Shown: positions 52,323-62,000 of the stretch, piece after piece | How the letters are laid out: every line of letters begins with the position of its first letter | How positions within the stretch are numbered: the first letter of the stretch is position 1 | Source: Sphingobacteriales bacterium | GTDB taxonomy: Bacteria; Bacteroidota; Bacteroidia; Chitinophagales; CAIOSU01 | Assembly (NCBI GenBank): GCA_027486795.1 | Contig: JAIXOI010000035.1 | Location: 1-64,000, forward strand | DNA length: 64,000 nt | Direction of reading: 5' to 3' | Program-made: the position numbers and the translations under genes | The notes under the pieces: model-generated | Seen by the model: only the letters and a program-made list of their open reading frames with translations | Database searches by the model: none | What the model was told of the DNA's origin: nothing

Positions 52323-53021
52323 ATGAAACCCATTATGTTGATGTTTGTTGCTATTCCCTTACTGATGACGGCAGCCCCCGTTGAACCAAAGCCTGTGGCC
52401 TTTCCGGAGGGTAATTACGTGAATTTTGATTGGGACACTTTCGAAAATTGGTCAGCTGCCAGAGCAAGGATTGACGCAAACAGTGTTGATTATAGCTTAC
52501 TTCAAGCGGCTATCTTTTTTTACACTAATCAATTTAGGGCAAGTAAGAACCTCAAACCTTTGGCTTATCAGCCTAATTTGTGTCAAGCATCTCAGTATCA
52601 TACCCGACAAATGGGTGATAAAAACTTTTATGACCACATAAATAGAATGGATAGAAATATGCGCACGGCACTTGATAGGGCGAGAAATTTTGGTTTTTTG
52701 GGTGGTGCCATAGGCGAGAATATAGCCCTTGAATTTTTACTAGATTATAAGGCTGAAGCTAGCTACTGGCATCAAACAACGCCTAATGGTATTAAATACT
52801 ATTATGGCGATAGTGGAAGTAATAAAGGTTATATTCCAGCGCACACTTACCTAAGTTTGGGTAAATCAATTGTATTGGCATGGATAAATTCACCTGGTCA
52901 CCGGGCTAATATGCTCAACAAAGAATTTAAGTTTCTTGGGGTTGGTGTTTGTTTAGAACCTGAAATACAAGGAAATACTAACATCCCGCGCATATTTGCT
53001 GCCCAGCTATTTGGCGGCTAA
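52323..53021 (+). CDS. Secreted CAP-domain (SCP/PR-1-like) protein
   Basis: The 232-residue product has a signal peptide (about 1-17) and a CAP domain. Conserved residues are His93 (CQASQYHTRQM), Glu132 in GENIAL and His202 in SPGHRANML. CAP proteins are secreted and bind lipids or act as proteases in some cases; bacterial roles are mostly unknown. The gene has an unusually strong Shine-Dalgarno for this phylum: AGGAGG at 52311-52316, 6 nt before the ATG. It appears to be monocistronic. Confidence 0.9.
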   Translation: MKPIMLMFVAIPLLMTAAPVEPKPVAFPEGNYVNFDWDTFENWSAARARIDANSVDYSLLQAAIFFYTNQFRASKNLKPLAYQPNLCQASQYHTRQMGDKNFYDHINRMDRNMRTALDRARNFGFLGGAIGENIALEFLLDYKAEASYWHQTTPNGIKYYYGDSGSNKGYIPAHTYLSLGKSIVLAWINSPGHRANMLNKEFKFLGVGVCLEPEIQGNTNIPRIFAAQLFGG

Positions 53022-53099
53022 TACCATATCTTGGTGGTTGGCACTAAACTTGATGTAATTTAGTTGGTCTAAAACAGCTAATTACCTTATTTTGTACTT

Positions 53100-53747
53100 A
53101 TGAAATATCAATATCTAGTTAAAGGTGCCCTATTGTCGCTATTGCTTCTGATGGCATTTGTCCCTAAAGCGAAAGCGCAAGAAACAGAAAAGCAGCTAAT
53201 TCAGCTATCTGGCTTGGTGCTTACCAGCGATAGCCTAATTGGCATACCATATACAACAGTTATTGTAAAAGGTACTGGCCGAGGTACTATAAGTAACGCT
53301 CAGGGATTTTTCTCCATTGTGGCTGCGCAAGGCGATGTGCTAGTGTTTAGCTCCATTGGATTTAAGTTGGGGTATTACAAAATTAGCGATACGCTGGCTG
53401 AGAAGCGTTATTCTATCGTGCAACTGCTTACTATGGATACGGTGTTTTTGCCGGAGACAATGGTTTACCCTTGGCCTACTAAAGAGCAGTTTCGCGAAGC
53501 ATTTCTATCTTTGAATATACCTGCTGACGATTTGGAAGTTGCTAAGCGTAATTTAGATAAGCAACGAATGATGGAATTGGGGGAAACCTTAGCCTACGAC
53601 CCTACTGAAACAGCGCAGCTTTACCTTCGGAGCGAGGCACAGAAGTTTTACTATGCCGGACAAGCACCGCCTATGAATATATTCAACCCAATAGCTTGGG
53701 CCAAGTTTGTACAAGCTTGGAAAAATGGCGACTTTAAGAAAAGGTAA
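53100..53747 (+). CDS. Secreted protein with carboxypeptidase-regulatory-like domain
   Basis: The 215-residue product has a signal peptide (about 1-26) and a beta-sandwich domain (about 30-105, LSGLVLTSDSLIGIPYTTVIVKGTGRGTISNAQGFFSIVAAQGDVLVFSSIGF) of the CarboxypepD_reg-like type. About 110 residues without a recognised fold follow. In Bacteroidota such domains occur at the N-terminus of TonB receptors and as free-standing envelope proteins. No receptor domain follows here and the stop is clean, so this is a short free-standing form. It ends 5 nt before the convergent oxidoreductase stop. Confidence 0.85.
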   Translation: MKYQYLVKGALLSLLLLMAFVPKAKAQETEKQLIQLSGLVLTSDSLIGIPYTTVIVKGTGRGTISNAQGFFSIVAAQGDVLVFSSIGFKLGYYKISDTLAEKRYSIVQLLTMDTVFLPETMVYPWPTKEQFREAFLSLNIPADDLEVAKRNLDKQRMMELGETLAYDPTETAQLYLRSEAQKFYYAGQAPPMNIFNPIAWAKFVQAWKNGDFKKR

Positions 53748-53752
53748 TAACC

Positions 53753-55246
53753 TTACTTGTGATCCAAGAGTAACTTGTGGGCTGCTATAATACCGCTTAG
53801 AGTAGCTCCAGGTATTCCTTGTCCCGGGTAAGTGCTATCGCCGCAGATGTATGCCCCCTTGCCATCCAATCTTGCATCTTTCATCTGCCATGGCTTTATG
53901 CTTTTATATTGTGGGTATCCGCCTACAAAACCATATTTGCGGTGCAGCCAATCTTGCCAAGCCTTTGGGTCGGCGCTAAAACTATAAAGTAAATCTTCGC
54001 GCTTAAAAAATCCATGTTCCATTAATACTTCCATAATGGCATCTTCCACAGTTTTTTTGTCAAAACTGAGGCTTTTTTCAGGGTCGGGTACGTGCGTGCT
54101 TACTGACGCTACCGCTGCACCTAATGGTGCCCTCTCCAAATCATCGGGATGGCTAAGGCTAACAAAAATACTAGTAGCACCAATTAATGGCAACGGCTTG
54201 TTAAGGTGTATTTGATGATGTAAACATGGGAAGCTTTTTGTTCGATTAAAAGCTATTCCCATTTGGAAGGCACTGTTCAACTTTGGGCTTTCCATTATGT
54301 AGCTGCTATGCTTAGTTTTTAGCTTGTTATCACACCAAAGGTCTACCGTGTTGTTTAGCGGTATAGCCGATACTACATGTTTGCAAGTAAAGCTGTGAGA
54401 ATTGGTATCAACCCGGTAGCCATTTAGTTCAGGGGTTATAAGCTCCACCTTTTGCCTCGACCTGTAATCACTGCCGTTTGCCAATAAATACTCCACCAGC
54501 AGCTTTGGCAGTTCAATCATACCTCCTTTTAGGTAATAGTTTCCATAATTGGTGTAGCAAAGCGCGGCACTGCCAAAAAGCTGGTTTACCTCTTGGTGGG
54601 TATTTTGGGCAGTTATCATTAGTTGAGCATCAATAAACTGCACAAATGGTTGGTTACTTATTAATCCATGCTCATTCAACCAATCTTCAATAGTTCCAAA
54701 AGCATAGGGTAGGCTTTTCAATTGCGAGAGCGATACATTGCGCGCTGATTGTAACAAATCACTTAAGGATGAAGGTGGAAAGGCAAGTTGTTTGATGGAG
54801 TTGCTCCATACCAATTGACTAACTGCAAATGCCTTTTCCCAAAAAGGTCGCTGTCCTTTTATACCAAAGACCCGCTCAGCCTCATTAATCCATTGCTCTA
54901 AATTGTGGTACCTATTTATGGTTTGCCCATTCAAATGCACCTGCATAGGCAATTGCAGCTTATCGGCGAGTATTTCTAACCCAAGCTGCTGTAATAGATA
55001 TTGCAAGGGCATTTTATCATCTAAACCCACCAGGGTAGTTGCGCCGCTTTCAAACCAATAGCCTTGTCGGTAATAACTACTTGAGCAACCGCCAGGTAAG
55101 TAGTTGGCTTCGAGTACCAATACTTTTTGACCTTGTTTTGTTAGTAGTGTAGCAGCGCTTAGTCCGGCCATACCGCTGCCAATAACCACGGTATCAAAGT
55201 TTAAATCTAAGGCACCTTTGCGCAATAACTGTTTAATGTTTTCCAT
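53753..55246 (-). CDS. FAD-dependent oxidoreductase of the phytoene desaturase/CrtI-like group
   Basis: From the ATG at 55246 the product has 497 residues. It has the dinucleotide-binding site VVIGSGMAGLSAATLLTKQG near residue 20 and LVLEANYLPGGCSSSYYRQG, typical of the CrtI/CrtH and retinol-saturase branch of amine-oxidase-like flavoenzymes. The C-terminus GAYICGDSTYPGQGIPGATLSGIIAAHKL binds FAD. Relatives desaturate or isomerise carotenoids and related lipids. No carotenoid synthase is adjacent, so the substrate is uncertain. The open frame begins with TTG at 55261; the ATG is preferred. Confidence 0.88.
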   Translation of the reverse strand: MENIKQLLRKGALDLNFDTVVIGSGMAGLSAATLLTKQGQKVLVLEANYLPGGCSSSYYRQGYWFESGATTLVGLDDKMPLQYLLQQLGLEILADKLQLPMQVHLNGQTINRYHNLEQWINEAERVFGIKGQRPFWEKAFAVSQLVWSNSIKQLAFPPSSLSDLLQSARNVSLSQLKSLPYAFGTIEDWLNEHGLISNQPFVQFIDAQLMITAQNTHQEVNQLFGSAALCYTNYGNYYLKGGMIELPKLLVEYLLANGSDYRSRQKVELITPELNGYRVDTNSHSFTCKHVVSAIPLNNTVDLWCDNKLKTKHSSYIMESPKLNSAFQMGIAFNRTKSFPCLHHQIHLNKPLPLIGATSIFVSLSHPDDLERAPLGAAVASVSTHVPDPEKSLSFDKKTVEDAIMEVLMEHGFFKREDLLYSFSADPKAWQDWLHRKYGFVGGYPQYKSIKPWQMKDARLDGKGAYICGDSTYPGQGIPGATLSGIIAAHKLLLDHK

Positions 55247-55310
55247 TGAAAGGCTAAACAAAATACTAAAAGCATTGTTCTACCTACCGAATTAACATTA
55301 AAAAAACTCA

Positions 55311-56033
55311 ATGGATATTTTTATAGAGGCAAGTTTGGGTAATAATAGTTGCTCAACTAATAGCTACATATCCCCATCTAAAAAGAATGAAATAGTGGAG
55401 GAAATTGGCGACATGCACATTGGCACTTCTGCAGATACCCCTTTGCGCCCAGATGCTTTTGACAAAAGTGACGACCAAAAGATATCAGAAATTGAAGGCC
55501 ATTTTAGGAAGATAATGGAAGTTATGGGCCTTGACCTTAATGATGATAGCCTGAGTGGGACACCACACAGGGTAGCCAAAATGTACATCCAGGAAATTTT
55601 TAGTGGGCTTAGCCCAGCCAACAAACCCGATATAAAGCTTTTTGACAATAAATACAAGTATAATGAAATGTTGGTTGAGAAAGGGATAACTTTTTACTCA
55701 AACTGCGAGCATCATTTTGTGCCTATTATTGGTAAGGCTCATGTAGCTTACATCTCGTCGGGCAAGGTTATCGGACTGTCGAAGTTAAACCGCATTGTGC
55801 AATACTACGCTAAGCGGCCACAGGTACAAGAACGTTTAACAGTGCAAATTGCCGAAGAATTAAAGCGCGTATTGCAAACTGATGATGTTGCAGTATTGAT
55901 TGATGCGCAGCACTTGTGTGTATCGTCTCGAGGGGTGCAGGATATTAACAGCAGCACAGTAACTAGCTATTATGGTGGTAAATTCAAAAACGAGTTTACA
56001 CGCCAAGAATTTATCAAATATGTAGAGCTATAA
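55311..56033 (+). CDS. folE: GTP cyclohydrolase I
   Basis: The 240-residue product has the FolE core. Zinc and catalytic residues are Cys132, His134/His135 (YSNCEHHFVP), His201 and Cys203 (AQHLCVSSRG). The GTP-binding segments SKLNRIVQYYAKRPQVQERLT and DINSSTVTSYYGG are intact. It converts GTP to 7,8-dihydroneopterin triphosphate for folate or other pterins. The N-terminus is about 30 residues longer than a minimal FolE, and an internal Met35 (MHIGTSADTP) is an alternative start. It is followed after 1 nt by an SDR gene, suggesting a joint pterin pathway. Confidence 0.95.
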   Translation: MDIFIEASLGNNSCSTNSYISPSKKNEIVEEIGDMHIGTSADTPLRPDAFDKSDDQKISEIEGHFRKIMEVMGLDLNDDSLSGTPHRVAKMYIQEIFSGLSPANKPDIKLFDNKYKYNEMLVEKGITFYSNCEHHFVPIIGKAHVAYISSGKVIGLSKLNRIVQYYAKRPQVQERLTVQIAEELKRVLQTDDVAVLIDAQHLCVSSRGVQDINSSTVTSYYGGKFKNEFTRQEFIKYVEL

Positions 56034-56034
56034 C

Positions 56035-56739
56035 ATGGCAAACTTTGTAGTGGTAGGTGGTTCAAGTGGCATTGGTCTTTCGTTGGCGTTACGACTGGCA
56101 AAAGATGATAACAGGGTATTGGTGCTTTCTAGAAACACTAATGAGCAACTAGAGGCTAAGGGTATTGAGCATATACAATGGGATGCGGCTATCGAAGAAT
56201 TTCCAGTTGATAGATTACCTAGCGAAATTCAGGGATTAGCATACTGCCCAGGCAGTATTACTCTCAAACCTTTCCACGGGCTGAAACAAGCTGATTTTCA
56301 AAAAGACCTGGATATAAATTTGTTTGGAGCAATTAAATCTATTCAGGCGCTTTTGCCTGCTCTTAAGCGTGCTAATGGTTCATCGGTAGTGCTGTTTAGT
56401 ACCGTTGCTGCGCGCATGGGTATGCCTTTTCATTCATCTATAGCTGCGGCTAAAGGTGCCATTGAGGGTCTATCGGTATCGTTGGCGGCCGAGTTAGCTC
56501 CATCTAACATTCGGGTAAATGTTATAGCGCCATCATTAACCAATACTGCTTTGGCCAATCGTTTACTGTCGACGCCAGAAAAGGTGGAAGCAGGTGGTAA
56601 ACGCCACCCGTTAGGTAGAGTAGGAGAACCTGAAGATATCAGTGCTATGGCTGCGTTTCTGCTAGGTGCTGAAACTTCTTGGATTACAGGTCAAATATTG
56701 TCCGTTGATGGTGGCATGAGCCATATAAATAGAGGCTAA
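56035..56739 (+). CDS. Short-chain dehydrogenase/reductase with substituted active-site Tyr
   Basis: The 234-residue protein has the cofactor motif VGGSSGIGLSLALRLA and the active-site Ser122 (FSTVAARMG). In the usual YxxxK motif the Lys (Lys140, in AAAKGAIEGL) is kept but the Tyr position holds Ile136. The C-terminus (NVIAPSLTNTALANRLLS, WITGQILSVDGG) is normal. Loss of the Tyr usually means altered catalysis, so a non-standard mechanism or a non-catalytic role must be considered. The gene is 1 nt after folE, which points to a pterin-related substrate. It is convergent with tamL, ending 1 nt away. Confidence 0.9.
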   Translation: MANFVVVGGSSGIGLSLALRLAKDDNRVLVLSRNTNEQLEAKGIEHIQWDAAIEEFPVDRLPSEIQGLAYCPGSITLKPFHGLKQADFQKDLDINLFGAIKSIQALLPALKRANGSSVVLFSTVAARMGMPFHSSIAAAKGAIEGLSVSLAAELAPSNIRVNVIAPSLTNTALANRLLSTPEKVEAGGKRHPLGRVGEPEDISAMAAFLLGAETSWITGQILSVDGGMSHINRG

Positions 56740-56740
56740 G

Positions 56741-59074
56741 TCAGAACGGATAGCCAATAGCGATATTGAATATCAAGTTGTCTTTTCTCCAGACTTTATC
56801 TCTCCAGCGCATTTCGTCGAATGCCCAACGATCGCCATCTGGCAAAGATGGTTTGTGGATGGGTATAGAAACATCAAGCCTTATAACTACGAATGTAAAA
56901 TCGAGCCTTAGCCCGTAACCTGTGCCAATGGCAAACTCCTTATAAAAGTCTTTTGAGAACTTGGCTCCTGGCCTTTGTGGGTCATCTTTTAGAAGCCATA
57001 TATTTCCAATATCTGCAAATACGGCTCCTTTAATGAACTTGTAAATGGTGTGCCTAAACTCGGAGGTCCACTCTAACTTTATGTCGCCAGTTTGATCGGG
57101 ATATGAGCTAGTGGTATTGCTACCATCATAAGACCCAGGTCCTAGTGTACGGAAACGATATGCCCGCATGCCTGTTGACCCTCCGCTGAAAAATTGCTTT
57201 GTATAGGGCGTTATATCAATATTGCCGTAAGCTACAGCTATACCCCCAATTACCCGATTTATCCATTGCGTTTTGGCGTGAATAATATTATAATATCGGG
57301 TGTCGGTTTCAATCCTAAAATACTGTGCAATAGGCACCCCGGTAATGTCAATTTGTGTCTCCTTATTTTTACTAATTGCTTTGCCTATTGCATTGAATAA
57401 ATTGCCAGCAAGTTGCACATCGCCATTAAAGTACCAATAGTTTTGCAAAGGGCGTTTTGGATCGGGGTTGTAGAAGCTGTAAATGTGCTGGAAGCCCAAA
57501 ATAAATACATCCTCAAAAGTGCTACGCAAAACAGGGTTTTCAGATAATATAACATTAAAGGCATCGGAGGTATTCAAGGTGCGCACACGCTGCACGTACA
57601 ACGGCGAAAACTGGTGGTGATGCTCTGAGTTTCTCCTCCAATCGTAAGTTATATTGGCACCGAAAGAGTTAAGAGAGAAAAACTCGTAGCGGCTTTGGTA
57701 GCCATCCGAAAGGCTAAACTTGGTGCGAGGGGTGTATTGTACATCCTTATTATACTGTTTCCAAGGCACCAAAAACCTTGGTAAGGTTAGTTCCCACTTG
57801 CCATTAAGTTGAATGGTATTAATGAAGCTAGCGTTCTTTTTCCCCAACTGTGTTTCTATACCGCCCGAAAGTGTCAAGCTCATTTGATCGGCACCTTTAA
57901 AAATATTGCGATTGACATAGCTAACTGAGGCAAACGTACCTAAAAAGTTAGTAGTAGTAGTACTGGCATTTAGTTCCGCAGTAATGGTTTGTGTATTGCC
58001 AGGCGTCATATATATGTACGCATCCAATGAGTCGGGGCCTACCTTCTCGTATCTGATGTTCACAAACTTAAACACTCCCAAATCGAGCATTTTACTTACA
58101 GAATAGTTGTGCCGTGTTTGCGAGAAACGCTCTCCGGGTATGGTAAGTAGGTTTCTACCGACAGTTGTGACCCGAATATACTTCTTTACATTTGGGTATA
58201 TGAAAATGAACTTTCTAAATTTGGAGGTATCGCCTGTAAGCCCTTGATTGGGCCTATCAATAGAGTAACCAGGATATATAGTAACGTTACGAAAGTAAAA
58301 CTGATGGTGCTTTTCGTTAGTATCGGGGTTCTCAATGTTAAAATATACATCTACCTGCTGGTTACCTACAGTAGTGTCAATATAATAGTAAATGTATTCT
58401 GGGCTAAAGGAATAGTAGCCTGAGTCTCTTACTAGGGTGGCTATGGTATTCCGGTCGTTATCTAGCTTCGAAAGTTTATACAACTTGCCAGATTCCGTAA
58501 GTAATAAATCTTGGTTGTTGTATATTATCTTATTTATGTAATCGGCACTATCAGCAGGTAAGTTCACATTCCGAACCCTATGTCTTCCGTTTGATGCCAT
58601 AGTATAGGTAACGCTAATAGCATTTACCTCGTTGTTGTTTATCTCATAAGTAATGGTAGAACCAAAGTATCCCTGCTCCCTAAGGAATTTCTCCATCAGT
58701 AGTTTACTTCTTTTTACATCACTGGTATTGAGATAAACAGGAGGTTCGCCAATCTTGTTTTTCAAGAAATTCCGTAATCCTTTTTTTGCCACCTCATTAC
58801 CGTTATCATCCAATTTGGTCTTTGGGTCTTTAGTGCGTTGATATATCCATAAGCGAGTGCGGAAAAGCCCAAGAAATTTCTTGTTACCCTGTGGTTGTAT
58901 ATTAGCCTTTATTTCACCTGCTGTGCGGCCAGGTTTATGCACCATTTCTGGGTTCAAGTATTTCAACTCAGCCCCCACGTAAAGCTTCTTACCCTCGGGT
59001 ATTAGCTTAGTAGCCGTGCAGCCCCACGCCAGTATTGTTGTTATCAATAAGGTTAGGTAATGCCTACGGTTCAT
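56741..59074 (-). CDS. tamL: TamL, outer-membrane BamA/TamA-family lipoprotein
   Basis: The 777-residue protein has a lipoprotein signal with the lipobox Cys19 (TTILAWGCTATKLIPEGKKLY), which distinguishes Bacteroidota TamL from TamA. POTRA-like regions follow (about 120-400, e.g. SGKLYKLSKLDNDRNTI) and then a BamA-type barrel with the typical FSGGSTGMRAYRFRTLGPGSY region near residue 625. It ends FNIAIGYPF. With TamB it helps to insert or move components across the cell envelope. Its ATG overlaps the tamB stop by 4 nt, giving a coupled tamB-tamL operon. Confidence 0.9.
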   Translation of the reverse strand: MNRRHYLTLLITTILAWGCTATKLIPEGKKLYVGAELKYLNPEMVHKPGRTAGEIKANIQPQGNKKFLGLFRTRLWIYQRTKDPKTKLDDNGNEVAKKGLRNFLKNKIGEPPVYLNTSDVKRSKLLMEKFLREQGYFGSTITYEINNNEVNAISVTYTMASNGRHRVRNVNLPADSADYINKIIYNNQDLLLTESGKLYKLSKLDNDRNTIATLVRDSGYYSFSPEYIYYYIDTTVGNQQVDVYFNIENPDTNEKHHQFYFRNVTIYPGYSIDRPNQGLTGDTSKFRKFIFIYPNVKKYIRVTTVGRNLLTIPGERFSQTRHNYSVSKMLDLGVFKFVNIRYEKVGPDSLDAYIYMTPGNTQTITAELNASTTTTNFLGTFASVSYVNRNIFKGADQMSLTLSGGIETQLGKKNASFINTIQLNGKWELTLPRFLVPWKQYNKDVQYTPRTKFSLSDGYQSRYEFFSLNSFGANITYDWRRNSEHHHQFSPLYVQRVRTLNTSDAFNVILSENPVLRSTFEDVFILGFQHIYSFYNPDPKRPLQNYWYFNGDVQLAGNLFNAIGKAISKNKETQIDITGVPIAQYFRIETDTRYYNIIHAKTQWINRVIGGIAVAYGNIDITPYTKQFFSGGSTGMRAYRFRTLGPGSYDGSNTTSSYPDQTGDIKLEWTSEFRHTIYKFIKGAVFADIGNIWLLKDDPQRPGAKFSKDFYKEFAIGTGYGLRLDFTFVVIRLDVSIPIHKPSLPDGDRWAFDEMRWRDKVWRKDNLIFNIAIGYPF

Positions 59075-62000
59075 TCTTGCTCTTTGGTTTTTGGGGCTAT
59101 GGTTGGTATACTATCATTTGGAATAGTGTCGTTTGGCAGCACTGGTAATGGTACTTCCAAAGGCATATTTTCTCGATCTTCAACTTTTTTTCTTTTTCTA
59201 AAACTATGTTGAAAGGTGAGGCCCACGCCAGTGCGGTTCACGTTGTTTTGATACAAAAGGTTATAGTCCGATGTATTGAAAATTTTAACTCGATACTTTC
59301 CGTTTTCGGTAAGTTTATACTCCAATACAAAGTTTCCTGCCCATTGCGTAAAGCCACTTCCTTGATTGGCGTTTCCGGTATTACTTTCCAAATTCACATC
59401 GCCACCGGCTTTTAACTCCAATCGGTTATCAAACAGACCTTTGCTAACACTTACCCCTAACTCAGTAACGGTATTATTGGCATCGGTTGCAGAATAGCCT
59501 TCGTAAGAACTGGCATCAATGTTCACCGAAAAGTCTTTTACTTTGCTTGTAAATCGGCTCAATTGCTGGTTTACCAGTCCGCTTACACTTTTTAATGCGG
59601 TATTTACTCCTGGTATTCCTCCACCCGAACTAGTGCTGCCACTCGAAATAAAGCTATTCATTAGTAATATGGCAAATACCTGGGTGTTTATTTCATTTTG
59701 GTCTTGGCGCATTTGTTGCAATCGACGGCTAGCAATGCTGCTTATACCCGATTCGTTTGGCAATCTAATGTCGAAAGAAATGATGGGACTAGAAAGTACC
59801 CCTCGCATAGTCAGCACCACTTCTACATTGCTTGGCTTTTTGGCATCCGATTGTTCTTGAGGGGTGAGCGTTGTGGCTTGGTCTCCAATTAAAGCATAGG
59901 TGCTTATTTTGGTGGCGTAGATAGCATTAATACTTAGTCGTGCATCCATCGGGTCGCCACTAAGGTCAATTCGGCTGCCTTTTTCAATAATGAATTTACG
60001 TTTTAAGAAAGCCTGGGTCATACGATAGCTTCCGCTTACTACATCCAATCCGCCAATTATGGAGATATTGCCGTTGGCGGGGATGTTTACAGCAAGGTTA
60101 CCTTCAGCTACTAAGTCAAGTTGGTCGCCGGTCCCGGCATCAACAACTACAACAAAGTAGGCATCATCGGTTACTTCTAGGTTCAAAGTTAAATCAATGG
60201 GTAATGAAGTAACACTATATCTTTTCTGGGTCACTAAGGTATCGCCGGAGTTGGGGTTATGGTATATTACATAAGCTGCATCTTGTATACCTTCTTCAAG
60301 GGTTAATGGCGAAACTGTAAGGTTAGTACCTTTTTTTGTTGAAGTGGCCACGTCGAGTATTGGCAGCGCAGGTGTTCCAGTAATGCGGGCATCAACGCTC
60401 AAGATTAAAGTGCCATAAAACAGTTCGCGTATATCACGTTTTGTATTCAAGAACTGGAAACCGTTGGTTTTGAAACGGAGATTGAACTGGAAATCTTTAA
60501 AATAATCGTGTGTTATTTTGCCGTCCAAGGTAGCTAAATCGCCTCTTGCATCTTTTAATTGCAGACTGTTCAGCGTAATCTGGCTACTTGTAAAATTAAC
60601 GTCGTGGTTGGGTATTTGAAACTGGGTGCCAGCAAAGAGTACAAAGGTCTTGACACTATTAAACCCAACGTGACCGTTTATTTCTGGTTTGCCATAAGTG
60701 CCTCTTATTGTTGCTTCAGCATTTATTGAGCCTTCACTATCCTTCACGAAATCTTTTAGGAACGGGTCGAATATTTTAAGGTCGATTTTGGCGATATTGA
60801 AACCAGCATTGATTTCTTGTGTATTCGTGTTTATTTTACCCAGTAGTGTCATATTATTGGCCCCCGAGAGAACAATGCCCACATCAATATTCGGCCCTGA
60901 TCTTGAACCATTAATGCTCATGTCGCCTACCGAACTTTCATTGATTTCGATGTCCTTTATTTTAATGTCGGAGACAAAATCAAGGCTTTGTTTGACGTCG
61001 TAAACGGTTGCTGCACCATTTATCGTACCTGCAAAATCCAATCCCTCATAAGAAACTAACTCGGATAGCTCGCCCAACGGGAAGTTGTTGAACGAAATTT
61101 GCAATGGATTTTTACCATTGGTTGTATCAGGGGTATTAAACAGAAAACGTTTTTCACCGTTCTCGAAACCAAACTTTTCAAAGTTCAACCCTTTAGGAGC
61201 AACTATCAATTTGTTGCCCGCTAAACTGGTCCACGTTTCGCCATTAAGTATGAGAGGTCTATCAAATGAAAACCAATATTCGTCGTCGTTTTGTTGCATG
61301 TAGCCGCCCATTTTTAAACGGTAAAACGAGGTGTCAGCATCATATATATTCAATCCATATCGCAAGCTATCATTACGAAAGAATGTGAACAGCCTTGTAT
61401 GTGGTATGTCAATTTCTTCGCCATAGGTAAGGCTATCAACAATTACCATAGCTCCAAATAATTTACCGCGACCACCTGTGCGCACGGTAACTTTGTTGAT
61501 TGATAGACTATCGTATCTAACTTCAGGAATAACGGCGGTAATAATCAAATCGCCTTTTTCATTATCGAACCTGCCTGTAATTGATGCTGTATCCAAAATC
61601 AATCCTGGGGCTAAAATATCAATTAGCGGCTGTGGCTCGCTTATGGTTAGCAGCATATCAAACTGCTGTGGTGTTTTTACCTTATAGGGCTTAATAATAC
61701 TGTCGCCTACATTATCAACATAGCTGGCTATGAAGGCTTGCAACTCGGTGGGTAGGGCTTCTAGGTTGTAGCGTCCTGCTATAAATCCGTTTATAACAGG
61801 CGAACTTATTTGTATTGTTTTGCCAGTGTCGTTGGCGTAGGCCTCTACCACAAAACTATCCATCGTAAACACGTCAGCGCTATCATTAATTTTAATGTCC
61901 AAAAGTGCTGCCTTTCCATCCACGTCTATTGAGCTGAATCCTTTAAGGTCTACATCCATTTGCATACTAATGCCTATTGGAGTAGTGGTAATATTTAGCT

